Positions 1 through 7,333 of a stretch of 38,001 nt of DNA are shown here, piece after piece. The stretch lies in assembly GCA_013911195.1 (NCBI GenBank), contig JACETS010000002.1, forward strand, positions 1 through 38,001, given 5' to 3'. The first letter of the stretch is position 1. Each line of letters begins with the position of its first letter. This DNA is from Verrucomicrobiales bacterium (lineage in GTDB: Bacteria; Verrucomicrobiota; Verrucomicrobiia; Verrucomicrobiales; DEV007). Position numbers and translations under genes: made by a program. Below the pieces are notes generated by a model, which was not told the origin of the DNA, made no database searches, and saw nothing but the letters and a program-made list of their open reading frames with translations.

Positions 1-549
1 AGTGTTAAGCCTTATCAGCCCGCAAATATTTGGAACGAAGTTTCCTTAAATGGAGGACTTCGTTATAAGCGGGACTCCGGTGATAAGCTCTACAGAAGGT
101 CAATTTATACCTACTGGAAACGCTCTGCTCCAATGCCTAATATGCTTATATTTGATGCTCCGACTCGGGAAAAATGCATGATACAAAGACCAATCACAAA
201 TACTCCATTACAAGCTTTAGTTGTTTTGAATGATCCACAATTCGTTGAAGCCGCTAGAGCATTTGCACAAAAAATGATCACTGAGGGAGGAAATAATGAG
301 AAGGCCAGAATCAATTATGGTTTTAAAGTTGCTTTATCAAGAGAGGCTACTGAAGAGGAGATTTCAGTTATTAGCCAAGTTTTGAAGTCACAGATGGAAT
401 CGTTTAATGCAGATAATGAGAAGGCTAAAAAGTTTTTGTCTGTGGGTGAAATTTCAAGAGATGAAAAAATTGATTTAGTTGAGCATGCATCATGGACCGT
501 TATAGCTCAGATGTTACTCAATATGGACGAAACATTGACCCGAGGTTAA
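1..549 (+). CDS. DUF1553 (PSD1-type) domain protein, C-terminal part
   Basis: The gene enters from the left edge already in frame, so only its last 182 codons are seen. The frame is open from base 1 and reads through RRSIYTYWKRSAPMPNMLIF and then NTPLQALVVLNDPQFVEAAR, which are the hallmark C-terminal motifs of the DUF1553 family found in large secreted planctomycete and verrucomicrobial proteins, often with an N-terminal DUF1549 or cytochrome-like part. The molecular role of the family is not established. It ends with TAA 23 bp before a DUF1501 gene on the same strand, the usual partner of this family, so the two are probably co-transcribed. An internal ATG at 133 begins inside the conserved motif and is not the real start. 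Confidence 0.93.
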   Translation, partial: SVKPYQPANIWNEVSLNGGLRYKRDSGDKLYRRSIYTYWKRSAPMPNMLIFDAPTREKCMIQRPITNTPLQALVVLNDPQFVEAARAFAQKMITEGGNNEKARINYGFKVALSREATEEEISVISQVLKSQMESFNADNEKAKKFLSVGEISRDEKIDLVEHASWTVIAQMLLNMDETLTRG

Positions 550-572
550 ACTAAATTTAACAACAAAACATT

Positions 573-2003
573 ATGGATGATTACAATCGCAGAAACTTTT
601 TGTTAAGCACAGGTCACGGAATGGGGGCTGCAGCATTGAGTTCTTTATGGAACCCCAATTTGATTGGGTCTGCTGGAGCAGCCTCTGGCCTTCCAGGATT
701 TCCAAATTTTCCACCCAAAGCAAAGCGAGCCATTTATCTTTTTTTCCCTGGTGGCCCTTCGCATATTGATCTGTTTGATTACAAGCCTGAGCTTCGTAAA
801 ATACATGGTCAAGAATTACCTGATTCCATTAGGCAAGGTCAGAGAATCACTGGAATGACTAGTGGGCAAAAATCATTTCCCTGTGTTGCTCCAATGTTTG
901 AGTTTGAAAAGTTTGGCAAGCACGGTACTTGGGTTAATAAGGACCTTCTTCCTCACACGGCTGGAATTGTTGACGATATAACTATTATCCGTTCGATGAA
1001 CACTGAGGCCATCAACCATGATCCTGCGATCACTTACATTAATACTGGTGTCCAGCCTCCTGGAAAACCGAGCATGGGTTCTTGGCTTAGTTATGGTTTA
1101 GGGAGTGAAAATGAAAATATGCCTTCCTATGTTGTAATGATTTCTAGAGGTAGAGGGCAGCTGCAGGCTCTTTATGATCGGTTATGGGGAAGTGGATTCC
1201 TTCCTTCAAAGCATCAAGGAGTTAAGCTGCGTTCTTCTGGAGAGCCAGTTCTGTATCTAAATAACCCTCCTGGTATTGATCGCGAAATGAGAAGAGGAAT
1301 GCTTGATGGTCTGCAAAAATTGAATTCAAAGACTCATCAAAAGTTCAATGACCCAGAAACTCAAACTAGAATTTCTCAATATGAAATGGCATTTAGGATG
1401 CAGGCAGAAGTTCCAGAACTCATGGACATCTCTAATGAACCTAAGCACGTCAAGGATCTATACGGTCCAAATGTTGAGAAGCCTGGAAGTTTTGCAAGGA
1501 ACTGCTTACTTGCTAGAAGAATGGCTGAAAAAGGAGTAAGGTTCCTTCAGCTTTTTCATAGGGGATGGGATCAACACGGAAGTTTACCTTCGAAAATTCG
1601 CCAACAATGTGAGGATATTGATCAACCTTGTGCAGGATTGATTAAAGATCTCAAGGAGAGAGGAATGTTTGATGATACCTTGGTAGTATGTGGTGGTGAA
1701 TTTGGAAGAACTATCTACTCTCAGGGCAAACTCACCAAAGATAATCATGGAAGAGACCATCATGGTCGATGCTTTACAACTTGGATGGCAGGGGCTGGAA
1801 TTAAGAGAGGTTACGACTATGGCCAAACTGATGATTATTCTTATAATATAATCAAAGATCCTGTTCATATAAGAGATCTGAATGCAACAATACTGGATAG
1901 GATGGGTATTGATCATGAAAAGCTTACTTTCAGATATCAAGGACTTGATCAGCGCCTTACCGGTGTTGAAGAGGCGAGAGTTGTAAAAGAAATTATTGCG
2001 TAG
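573..2003 (+). CDS. DUF1501 domain-containing protein, Tat-type signal
   Basis: A complete 476-residue protein of the DUF1501 family, a sulfatase or alkaline-phosphatase-like fold common in Planctomycetes and Verrucomicrobia. Residues 6-10 read RRNFL followed by an Ala/Gly-rich hydrophobic stretch, which matches a twin-arginine export signal, so the product is probably exported folded. Family motifs seen include the early AIYLFFPGGPSHIDLFDYKP, GVRFLQLFHRGWDQHG in the middle, and GGEFGRT with NHGRDHHGRCFTTWMAGAG near the C terminus; the His and Asp residues there could bind a metal. Reaction and substrate are unknown. It follows the DUF1553 gene by 23 bp; the two families usually occur as a pair and may work together at the cell envelope. 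No Shine-Dalgarno sequence is visible upstream of the ATG. Confidence 0.93.
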   Translation: MDDYNRRNFLLSTGHGMGAAALSSLWNPNLIGSAGAASGLPGFPNFPPKAKRAIYLFFPGGPSHIDLFDYKPELRKIHGQELPDSIRQGQRITGMTSGQKSFPCVAPMFEFEKFGKHGTWVNKDLLPHTAGIVDDITIIRSMNTEAINHDPAITYINTGVQPPGKPSMGSWLSYGLGSENENMPSYVVMISRGRGQLQALYDRLWGSGFLPSKHQGVKLRSSGEPVLYLNNPPGIDREMRRGMLDGLQKLNSKTHQKFNDPETQTRISQYEMAFRMQAEVPELMDISNEPKHVKDLYGPNVEKPGSFARNCLLARRMAEKGVRFLQLFHRGWDQHGSLPSKIRQQCEDIDQPCAGLIKDLKERGMFDDTLVVCGGEFGRTIYSQGKLTKDNHGRDHHGRCFTTWMAGAGIKRGYDYGQTDDYSYNIIKDPVHIRDLNATILDRMGIDHEKLTFRYQGLDQRLTGVEEARVVKEIIA

Positions 2004-2029
2004 AACCTCTAAATAAAATTTACCCAAAT

Positions 2030-2623
2030 TTATTCGGGATCTTCAGGTTGAACGTACACTGATTGCATCCCCGCTTTTTTGGCGGCTTCGATACCCAATT
2101 GACTATCCTCAAAAACCAAACATTTTTCGGGTTCAATCTTCATTTTTTCTGCAGCTAGCAAGAATAGATCGGGAGCAGGTTTACTGTTCTCCACATCGTC
2201 TTGAGTTACGATTACATCAAATAGATCAGTTATACCAATTTGATCCATAGTCTTAATGACTGTTTTTTTTATTCCACCCGAGGCTACAGATATTGGCTTA
2301 CCTAGAGATTTGCAGGATTTTGCGAAATCAATTACTGGTTCATAGGGTTTGACTCTGTCAATATGGTTGAAAAAGTAATTCTCTTGATCTACGACCACCT
2401 TTTCTGGATCCATGTTGCAACCGAACCTATCATTTAAAATTTTAACCGTATCGTGCATTCCGATACCTGCGTATGATTGCGCAATTTTTCTAGTAAATTT
2501 AAAATTACCTCCATTTTTCCTAAAAGATTCAATCCAGCCATCGAAGTGAACATGCATTGATAATGACAAGGTGCCGTCATGATCAAAGATGTAGGCATCA
2601 AATTCACCTTTTGGTATATTCAT
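2030..2623 (-). CDS. HAD-superfamily phosphatase (beta-phosphoglucomutase-like subfamily)
   Basis: A 197-residue soluble hydrolase. Motif I is FDHDGTL with the nucleophile at Asp14 and the acid/base at Asp16; motif II is the Ser of SVASGG; motif III is the Lys of NSKPAPDLF; motif IV is FEDSQLGIEAA. The helical cap follows motif I directly, as in the beta-phosphoglucomutase/YqaB type acting on small sugar phosphates, so a sugar-phosphate phosphatase or mutase is likely, but the substrate cannot be read from sequence. It lies convergent with the DUF1501 gene and is divergently transcribed from the SenB-like glycosyltransferase across about 100 bp of very AT-rich DNA. A functional link to that sugar-transferring enzyme is possible but unproven. 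Confidence 0.88.
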   Translation of the reverse strand: MNIPKGEFDAYIFDHDGTLSLSMHVHFDGWIESFRKNGGNFKFTRKIAQSYAGIGMHDTVKILNDRFGCNMDPEKVVVDQENYFFNHIDRVKPYEPVIDFAKSCKSLGKPISVASGGIKKTVIKTMDQIGITDLFDVIVTQDDVENSKPAPDLFLLAAEKMKIEPEKCLVFEDSQLGIEAAKKAGMQSVYVQPEDPE

Positions 2624-2724
2624 TTTTTTCTAAATCAGTAGGTATTCAAAAGTTAATTTAATAACTTATATAATTAATCCATTATACTGTTATATATTTA
2701 TTTAGAAACTACACATATTTTTAG

Positions 2725-3681
2725 ATGAAGTTTTTGATTCTTTTTCCAGATAATAAAAAAGCTGTTACTGGAAATTTGTGTTCAGCCTTGCAGTATCAAA
2801 TAATATTAGAAGATCTAGGACATACAGTTGAATTGACAAATAGATACTTCAAACAAGACGCTGAAGTATTAATCGCTATAAACGCAGATAAGAATAATTC
2901 AGATATTAGAAAATTTCATTCAGATAAACCACAATCTAAAATTGTTTTAATTCTCTCAGGTACTGATATTTACCCTGAGCCATCAGCCAAATCCATTGAC
3001 TCTATGGAAGTAGGGAATGTCTTAGTGCTTCTTCAGTCACATGGCATAGATCAAGTCCCGCTTCGTTATAGAAATAAATCGACCATAATATATCAAAGTA
3101 TTGAAAAATTAAGCGTTGATTCTGAAAGATCGAAATCTGACTCCGAATTCAAAGTCGTCTTGATTTCCAATATTAGGTCAGTTAAAGATCCGCTAATCGC
3201 ATCCCGTGCATGTCGATTAATCTCACCGGCATCCAAATTGAAAATTACTCATGTAGGATATTGTTTGGATGAAGAATTAGGATCAGAATTGACTCGGGAA
3301 AATAAAAGTAACATTAGATACGAATGGGTTGGAGGTCTTAGTAAACTAGAAGCTATGACTATTCTTAGTGAAAGTGATGTTCTGTTAATTACTTCCCAAC
3401 ATGAAGGTGCTGGAAGGGTAGTTGGAGAGGCTATACAGCTTGGAGTTCCAATTATTTCTACTAATAATCTTGGTGTAGTAGGTATTTTGGGTGATGACTA
3501 TGAGGGTTATTACCCCGTAGGCGACGCAAAAGCATTATCGGATATTCTAGCCAAAGCCGAGCAAGATAAGAGTTTTTTGATTCGGCTGAACGTTCATTGC
3601 CAAAATAGAAGTTCTCTTTTTGAAATTGAAGAGGAGAAAAAAAATTGGGAGCAACTTATTAATGATTTCTCTATTATCTGA
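2725..3681 (+). CDS. SenB-like GT-B glycosyltransferase (candidate selenosugar/thiosugar synthase)
   Basis: A 318-residue GT-B fold protein. From memory it follows the SenB (TIGR04348) pattern along its whole length: an early TGN followed by LGH, then ILSGTDIY, VLLQSHGI, IYQSIEK, SVKDPLIASRACRLI, THVGYCLDEEL, YEWVGGLS, and the nucleotide-sugar site HEGAGRVVGEAIQLGVPIIS followed by LGDDYEGYYPVGD. Length also fits (about 310-330). Characterised SenB couples a UDP-sugar to selenophosphate to form a C-Se selenosugar in selenoneine synthesis. Its usual partners SenA (EgtB-like) and SenC (SelD-like) are not in the window, so this copy is orphaned locally and may make another Se- or S-sugar. Membership of this glycosyltransferase family is fairly firm; the exact reaction is inferred. 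The 3' end overlaps the opposing TPR gene by 8 bp. Confidence 0.78.
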   Translation: MKFLILFPDNKKAVTGNLCSALQYQIILEDLGHTVELTNRYFKQDAEVLIAINADKNNSDIRKFHSDKPQSKIVLILSGTDIYPEPSAKSIDSMEVGNVLVLLQSHGIDQVPLRYRNKSTIIYQSIEKLSVDSERSKSDSEFKVVLISNIRSVKDPLIASRACRLISPASKLKITHVGYCLDEELGSELTRENKSNIRYEWVGGLSKLEAMTILSESDVLLITSQHEGAGRVVGEAIQLGVPIISTNNLGVVGILGDDYEGYYPVGDAKALSDILAKAEQDKSFLIRLNVHCQNRSSLFEIEEEKKNWEQLINDFSII

Positions 3682-4579
3682 TTTTACTAGTTAATTTTAG
3701 TGCTTTTTTCTGTACTGAAGCAGCTCTTCTCTTCTTTCCTATTCGGATTAGCAAATTGCAATAATTTTCACACATAATCTCATAGACATCTGAAGCGTCT
3801 TTAAGGGTGGTTTCAAGTAAACCTAGTGCTAATTCGTAGTTCTTTTCGGCGGCATCGGTTTCTCCTAATCTTTCCAGGCTAGCAGCTAAATTTGAGTAAG
3901 ATTGACCAAGATCAGAATTGTTGGATTTTTTTGATTCTATTAAAATTTCTAGTGCTTGTTCATGCATTTCTCGAGATTGATTTATTAGCCCAGAATCATA
4001 GAACAAAGTACCAAGATTATTGTAGACTGCAGCTGCCTCCTCACTCGTCGCTCCTTTGTTATTCTCGAAAGCTTGTAGAGCAATCATGTAATTGTTTTCA
4101 GCAACCTCGAATTCTCTCTTTTTCTTATGCAGCATGCCAAGATTATTGCGAATGTTTGCGATTTCAATTTCAGGTGAAGGTGTCAGTGAGGAAAATGTAT
4201 CAATTGCCTGATTGTATAGAATTATAGCTTCATCATTTAAATTGTTATTGTCGTAAATGCAGGCAAGATTACTTTTTATTCTTGCTAGTTGTTGTGTCTC
4301 TATTTTTTCAGATCCTTCATGACTCAAAGCTTCAACGTATACAGCTTCGCTCTCCATTTCTTTGCCGGAAATTCTGAGTAGGTTTCCTAAAAGTTCTAGG
4401 CATGTGACAAGATTTATTATTTGATCAGGTCTATCTTCAATAAGCCGTCTTGCCGATTCAACTGCGGTCTCTGCTGCTCGAATTGCATCCTCAAACTTTC
4501 CTGATTTTTTGAGATTCTGAATTCTCTCTATTAGTACATTAAGTACTGTTGGAGTTTTATAGTCTAAATTTAGGCTCAT
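3674..4579 (-). CDS. TPR-repeat protein
   Basis: A 301-residue soluble protein with no signal peptide, built mostly of tetratricopeptide repeats of the kinesin-light-chain type (about 42 residues per unit). Repeating signatures include IANIRNNLGMLHKKKREFEV, then VYNNLGTLFYDSGLINQSRE and SYSNLAASLERLGETDAAEK, covering roughly residues 50-290. Such repeats act as protein-binding scaffolds; no catalytic domain is attached, so the partner and role are unknown. Its stop codon lies inside the end of the convergent SenB-like gene. Upstream (4594-4610) there is a near-perfect palindrome that may be part of its promoter or operator. Confidence 0.85.
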   Translation of the reverse strand: MSLNLDYKTPTVLNVLIERIQNLKKSGKFEDAIRAAETAVESARRLIEDRPDQIINLVTCLELLGNLLRISGKEMESEAVYVEALSHEGSEKIETQQLARIKSNLACIYDNNNLNDEAIILYNQAIDTFSSLTPSPEIEIANIRNNLGMLHKKKREFEVAENNYMIALQAFENNKGATSEEAAAVYNNLGTLFYDSGLINQSREMHEQALEILIESKKSNNSDLGQSYSNLAASLERLGETDAAEKNYELALGLLETTLKDASDVYEIMCENYCNLLIRIGKKRRAASVQKKALKLTSKIR

Positions 4580-4593
4580 CCGTAAATCATAAG

Positions 4594-4610
4594 GATAAAA
4601 TTATTTTATC
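4594..4610. promoter_or_regulatory. Near-perfect 17-bp palindrome upstream of the TPR gene
   Basis: The stretch GATAAAATTATTTTATC reads the same on both strands except at its central base. It sits 15-31 bp upstream of the TPR gene's start codon on the minus strand, where an operator or core promoter would be. A second, less regular dyad (AGTGA at 4612 and TCACT at 4633) follows just upstream. In AT-rich DNA such symmetry can occur by chance. Confidence 0.3.
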
Positions 4611-4680
4611 GAGTGATCTATTTAAATCAATGTCACTAGTAATTTGACGTTAAATAATTAGATAGGTTACAGAAATTTTA

Positions 4681-5229
4681 TTATTTTTCTTCTTCAGGCT
4701 TTTTTTGTACCAATTTTAGGATCTCTGACCTTATTTTTGGTATTTTACAGATTTCAGATATTGAAGTAATTGGTTCTTTCTCTGGATTTGATATTCCAAG
4801 TATTTTGGTCATCTCTCTCTCGTAATGACGAATTGCTAGTAATTGAGGTTCGTTTTCCTCGAGATAATTCAACCCTCTGTAAAGAAGCTCATAGAGTGAG
4901 TTGATTGGGCTATCAGATTCTGACACCTTATTTATCATTTTTGCAAAATAGCTAGCCGACAAAGTTTTCAAGTAGCTTTGCCGGATACTAGCTCTAGTCA
5001 TCAAAATTTTCATTTCTTTTAAGTTATGTAAGTCAGTTTTTTTGCTTCTTATTATTTCAAACTCTGCCTCATAAAATAAGTCCAACTTACCAGAAAATTG
5101 ACTTTTAGGTCTTCTGGCTCCCTTTGCTACTGTTTTTAGGAGCCCATGATCCTTAGTGCACCATGTTACAATCATGCTCGATTCTGTGAGCGGAATTCTA
5201 CGAATGATGGTTCCTTGGCATTTGTTCAT
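4681..5229 (-). CDS. recO: DNA repair protein RecO, short form
   Basis: RecO displaces SSB and loads RecA onto single-stranded DNA in the RecFOR recombination pathway. The N terminus (GTIIRRIPLTESSMIVTWCT, then HGLLKTVAKGARRPKS) is the RecO OB-fold, and residues 85-182 form the helical domain. At 182 residues it is shorter than the common 230-260 and has no CxxC pairs, so the C-terminal zinc-binding module of many RecO proteins is missing. Its start is 36 bp from the divergent prfB start, so the two promoters must be tightly packed or overlapping. No Shine-Dalgarno sequence precedes the ATG. Confidence 0.85.
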   Translation of the reverse strand: MNKCQGTIIRRIPLTESSMIVTWCTKDHGLLKTVAKGARRPKSQFSGKLDLFYEAEFEIIRSKKTDLHNLKEMKILMTRASIRQSYLKTLSASYFAKMINKVSESDSPINSLYELLYRGLNYLEENEPQLLAIRHYEREMTKILGISNPEKEPITSISEICKIPKIRSEILKLVQKKPEEEK

Positions 5230-5265
5230 GTTGCGTGATGCTTATCAGTGTATAAAGTAACCCTT

Positions 5266-6385
5266 ATGGACGAAATTTCCATTGACCTCCAAGCTTTTGA
5301 TACTGACTCCTTAAAGTCACGCATTGGTGAGCTTCGGAGGTATCTTTGACCTAGAAACTCTTCAATCCCAGCAAGATGAGCTTGAAAAAATGATGTCAGC
5401 CCCGGGATTCTGGGATGATAACGAGAAGGCCGCCAAGATTTCTGAGGAACATGCATCAGCAGCAAAAAAAATAAACCTATTTGGTAGTCTTGAGTCTAGA
5501 GTTTCTGATATCGATGAATTGATAGCCTTTGCAGCAGAGGAGGGTGACGAGGACTCAGTCTCTGAAGTTAAGAAAGAAATAGACGAATTGTCTTCAATGC
5601 TCGGTGATCTCGAGATGGAATTATTGCTTTCTGGAAAACATGACAAAGATAATGCTTTTTTAACAATCCACGCTGGAACAGGTGGAACTGAAGCATGTGA
5701 TTGGGCCGAGATGCTCCTGAGGCAATATCAGAGATGGTCAGAGAGAAAGGGGTTGAGCGTGGAGATTGTGGAATGCCAAGAACATGACGAAGCGGGAATT
5801 CGCTCAGTTACTCTAAAAATAAGTGGTAATCATGCTTATGGATACTTACAAACAGAGAGAGGTGTGCATAGGTTAGTGAGAATATCACCATTTGATTCTC
5901 AATCTAGACGCCATACATCATTTGCAAGTATTGATGTAGTTCCTGAAATTGAAGATGATTCGGAAATAGAGCTTGATGAAAAAGAATATGAGATAACTAC
6001 AACAAAGAGTGGGGGTAAAGGAGGTCAGAATGTGAATAAAGTTGAAACGGCAGTTATCTTAAAACATCACCCCTCAGGAATCCTAATTAGGTGTAGCGCT
6101 GAGAGAAGTCAGCACAAAAACAGGGCAGTGGCCCTTAAGCTTCTTAAAGCTAAGTTATTTCAAATTGAGGAAGATAAGAAAAAAGCTGAAATGGAAAGAC
6201 AATACGGAGAAAAAGGTGAAATTGCGTGGGGTAGTCAAATTCGGTCCTATGTTTTTCAGCCATATCAAATGGTCAAAGATCATCGCACAGGTTACGAGAC
6301 GAGTAATGTGTCTGACGTAATGGATGGGGCTATTAATGGTTTTATTGAAGCTAAGTTACGTGGACAAAAAGCATCTTCTGAATAA
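5266..6385 (+). CDS. prfB: Peptide chain release factor 2, with programmed +1 frameshift
   Basis: RF2 recognises UGA and UAA stop codons and triggers peptide release on the ribosome. The true gene starts at ATG 5266, runs 27 codons and reaches an in-frame TGA at 5347-5349; reading must slip +1 (CTT, then GAC at 5348) to continue to TAA at 6383-6385, giving about 372 residues, normal for RF2. The downstream frame contains the RF2 tripeptide SPF (in VRISPFDSQSRRH) and the catalytic GGQ (in KSGGKGGQNVNKVETA). An alternative TTG start at 5324 in the downstream frame would drop the conserved N-terminal helix and ignore the frameshift signal. The gene autoregulates: low RF2 lets ribosomes pause at TGA and shift. 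trmD follows 25 bp later. Confidence 0.96.
5336..5350 (+). promoter_or_regulatory. prfB programmed +1 frameshift site
   Basis: The site reads GGAGG-TAT-CTT-TGA-C: a Shine-Dalgarno-like GGAGG (5336-5340), a three-base spacer, the slippery CTT codon (5344-5346), the in-frame stop TGA (5347-5349) and a following C, which weakens termination. Order and spacing match the well-studied Escherichia coli prfB site. The anti-Shine-Dalgarno of 16S rRNA would pair with GGAGG and push the ribosome forward one base. Confidence 0.95.
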
Positions 6386-6410
6386 GACTTATAATATTTT
6401 CTATTGATCA

Positions 6411-7100
6411 ATGTCTATGCCTCTTGAAATTGATGTTTTAACAATTTTTCCAGAATCAGTTAGGGTGCCTTTATCTGAGAGTATCATGGGTAGGGCTTCT
6501 GATAATGGATACATTCAAATTCGAGTTCATGATTTAAGAGATTGGACCACTGATAGTTACAGGAAGGTTGATGATGAACCATACGGAGGCGGACCTGGAA
6601 TGGTAATGAAACCAGAGCCCTTCTTTTCTGCTGTAAACGATCTTAGGAAGAATAACTCTACCGTTGTTTTGATGACCCCTCAGGGAAAAAAGTATAATCA
6701 AAAAAGTGCCGAGTTGTTTGCGAATTCCTCTTCACATTTAATTGTTCTTTGTGGCCACTACGAGGGCGTTGATCATAGAGTGATAGAATCATTGGTAGAT
6801 GAAGAGATTTCGATAGGTGATTATATCTTAACAAATGGCGCTATTGCCGCCGTGGTTTTTATTGACTCTATTACTCGACTTATACCTGGCGTCTTGGGTG
6901 ATGGTCGATCAAATATAGAAGAATCATTCTCCGTCTATGATGGTATTTTGGAAGCACCTGCGTACACGAGGCCTGCCGAATACAATGATATGAAAGTTCC
7001 TGAAGTCCTGCTTTCTGGGAATCATCAAAAGATTACAGATTGGAAATTTGAGAAAGCCCAGCAGAGGACCAAAGACAATAGACCAGACCTGATGTCATAG
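6411..7100 (+). CDS. trmD: tRNA (guanine37-N1)-methyltransferase
   Basis: TrmD makes m1G37 next to the anticodon of tRNAs with G36-G37, preventing +1 frameshifts; it is a SAM-dependent homodimeric trefoil-knot (SPOUT) enzyme. The 229-residue length is usual. Motifs seen: EIDVLTIFPE near the start, DDEPYGGGPGMVMKPEP, the SAM-pocket segment LCGHYEGVDHRVIE, then GDYILTNGAIAAVVFIDSI and LIPGVLGD, and APAYTRPAEY with a helical C terminus. The usually conserved Glu in the LTGGE motif is Ala here. An alternative ATG lies two codons downstream at 6417. It follows prfB by 25 bp, and a tRNA gene that should be one of its substrates faces it 7 bp downstream. Confidence 0.95.
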   Translation: MSMPLEIDVLTIFPESVRVPLSESIMGRASDNGYIQIRVHDLRDWTTDSYRKVDDEPYGGGPGMVMKPEPFFSAVNDLRKNNSTVVLMTPQGKKYNQKSAELFANSSSHLIVLCGHYEGVDHRVIESLVDEEISIGDYILTNGAIAAVVFIDSITRLIPGVLGDGRSNIEESFSVYDGILEAPAYTRPAEYNDMKVPEVLLSGNHQKITDWKFEKAQQRTKDNRPDLMS

Positions 7101-7107
7101 GATTTAT

Positions 7108-7184
7108 TGGTCGGGCTAGCGGGATTTGAACCCACGACCTCTTCACCCCCAGTGAAGCGCGCTACCAAACTGCGCTATAGCCCG
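7108..7184 (-). tRNA. tRNA-Pro (anticodon GGG)
   Basis: Read on the minus strand this is a complete 77-nt cloverleaf. The acceptor stem pairs CGGGCTA with TAGCCCG, followed by discriminator A and an encoded CCA (7110-7108). The anticodon stem pairs CTTCA with TGAAG around the loop CTGGGGG, giving anticodon GGG (7150-7148) and G at position 37 (7147). The T arm shows GGGTTCAAATCCC. The C1-G72 first pair and A73 are typical of bacterial tRNA-Pro. The leader upstream is AT-rich with a TACAAT-like -10 element at 7204-7199 (minus strand), but no good -35 box. G36-G37 makes it a predicted TrmD substrate. Confidence 0.96.
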
Positions 7185-7333
7185 TTATGCCTAATATAAT
7201 TGTATAATTTATAAGGTTATTCAGACACTTGACCACAAGTTAAAATGAAGCAAGAGAAATCACTAAAGGCTTTATTTTAACTGAATGAAAAACAAAGTTG
7301 CTTTGAGTGGTGCTGAAAGCGACGTTATTAATA

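Noticed and set aside
1584..2027. Minus-strand open frame of 147 codons across the DUF1501 3' end
   Set aside because: Antisense to conserved DUF1501 motifs; Ser/Ile-rich shadow composition.
3892..4227. Plus-strand open frame of 111 codons across the TPR gene
   Set aside because: Antisense to regular TPR repeats; the apparent peptide has no domain and no ribosome site.
5324..6385. RF2 as a simple frame starting at TTG 5324
   Set aside because: It omits the conserved N-terminal helix encoded from ATG 5266 and ignores the classic frameshift site at 5336-5350.
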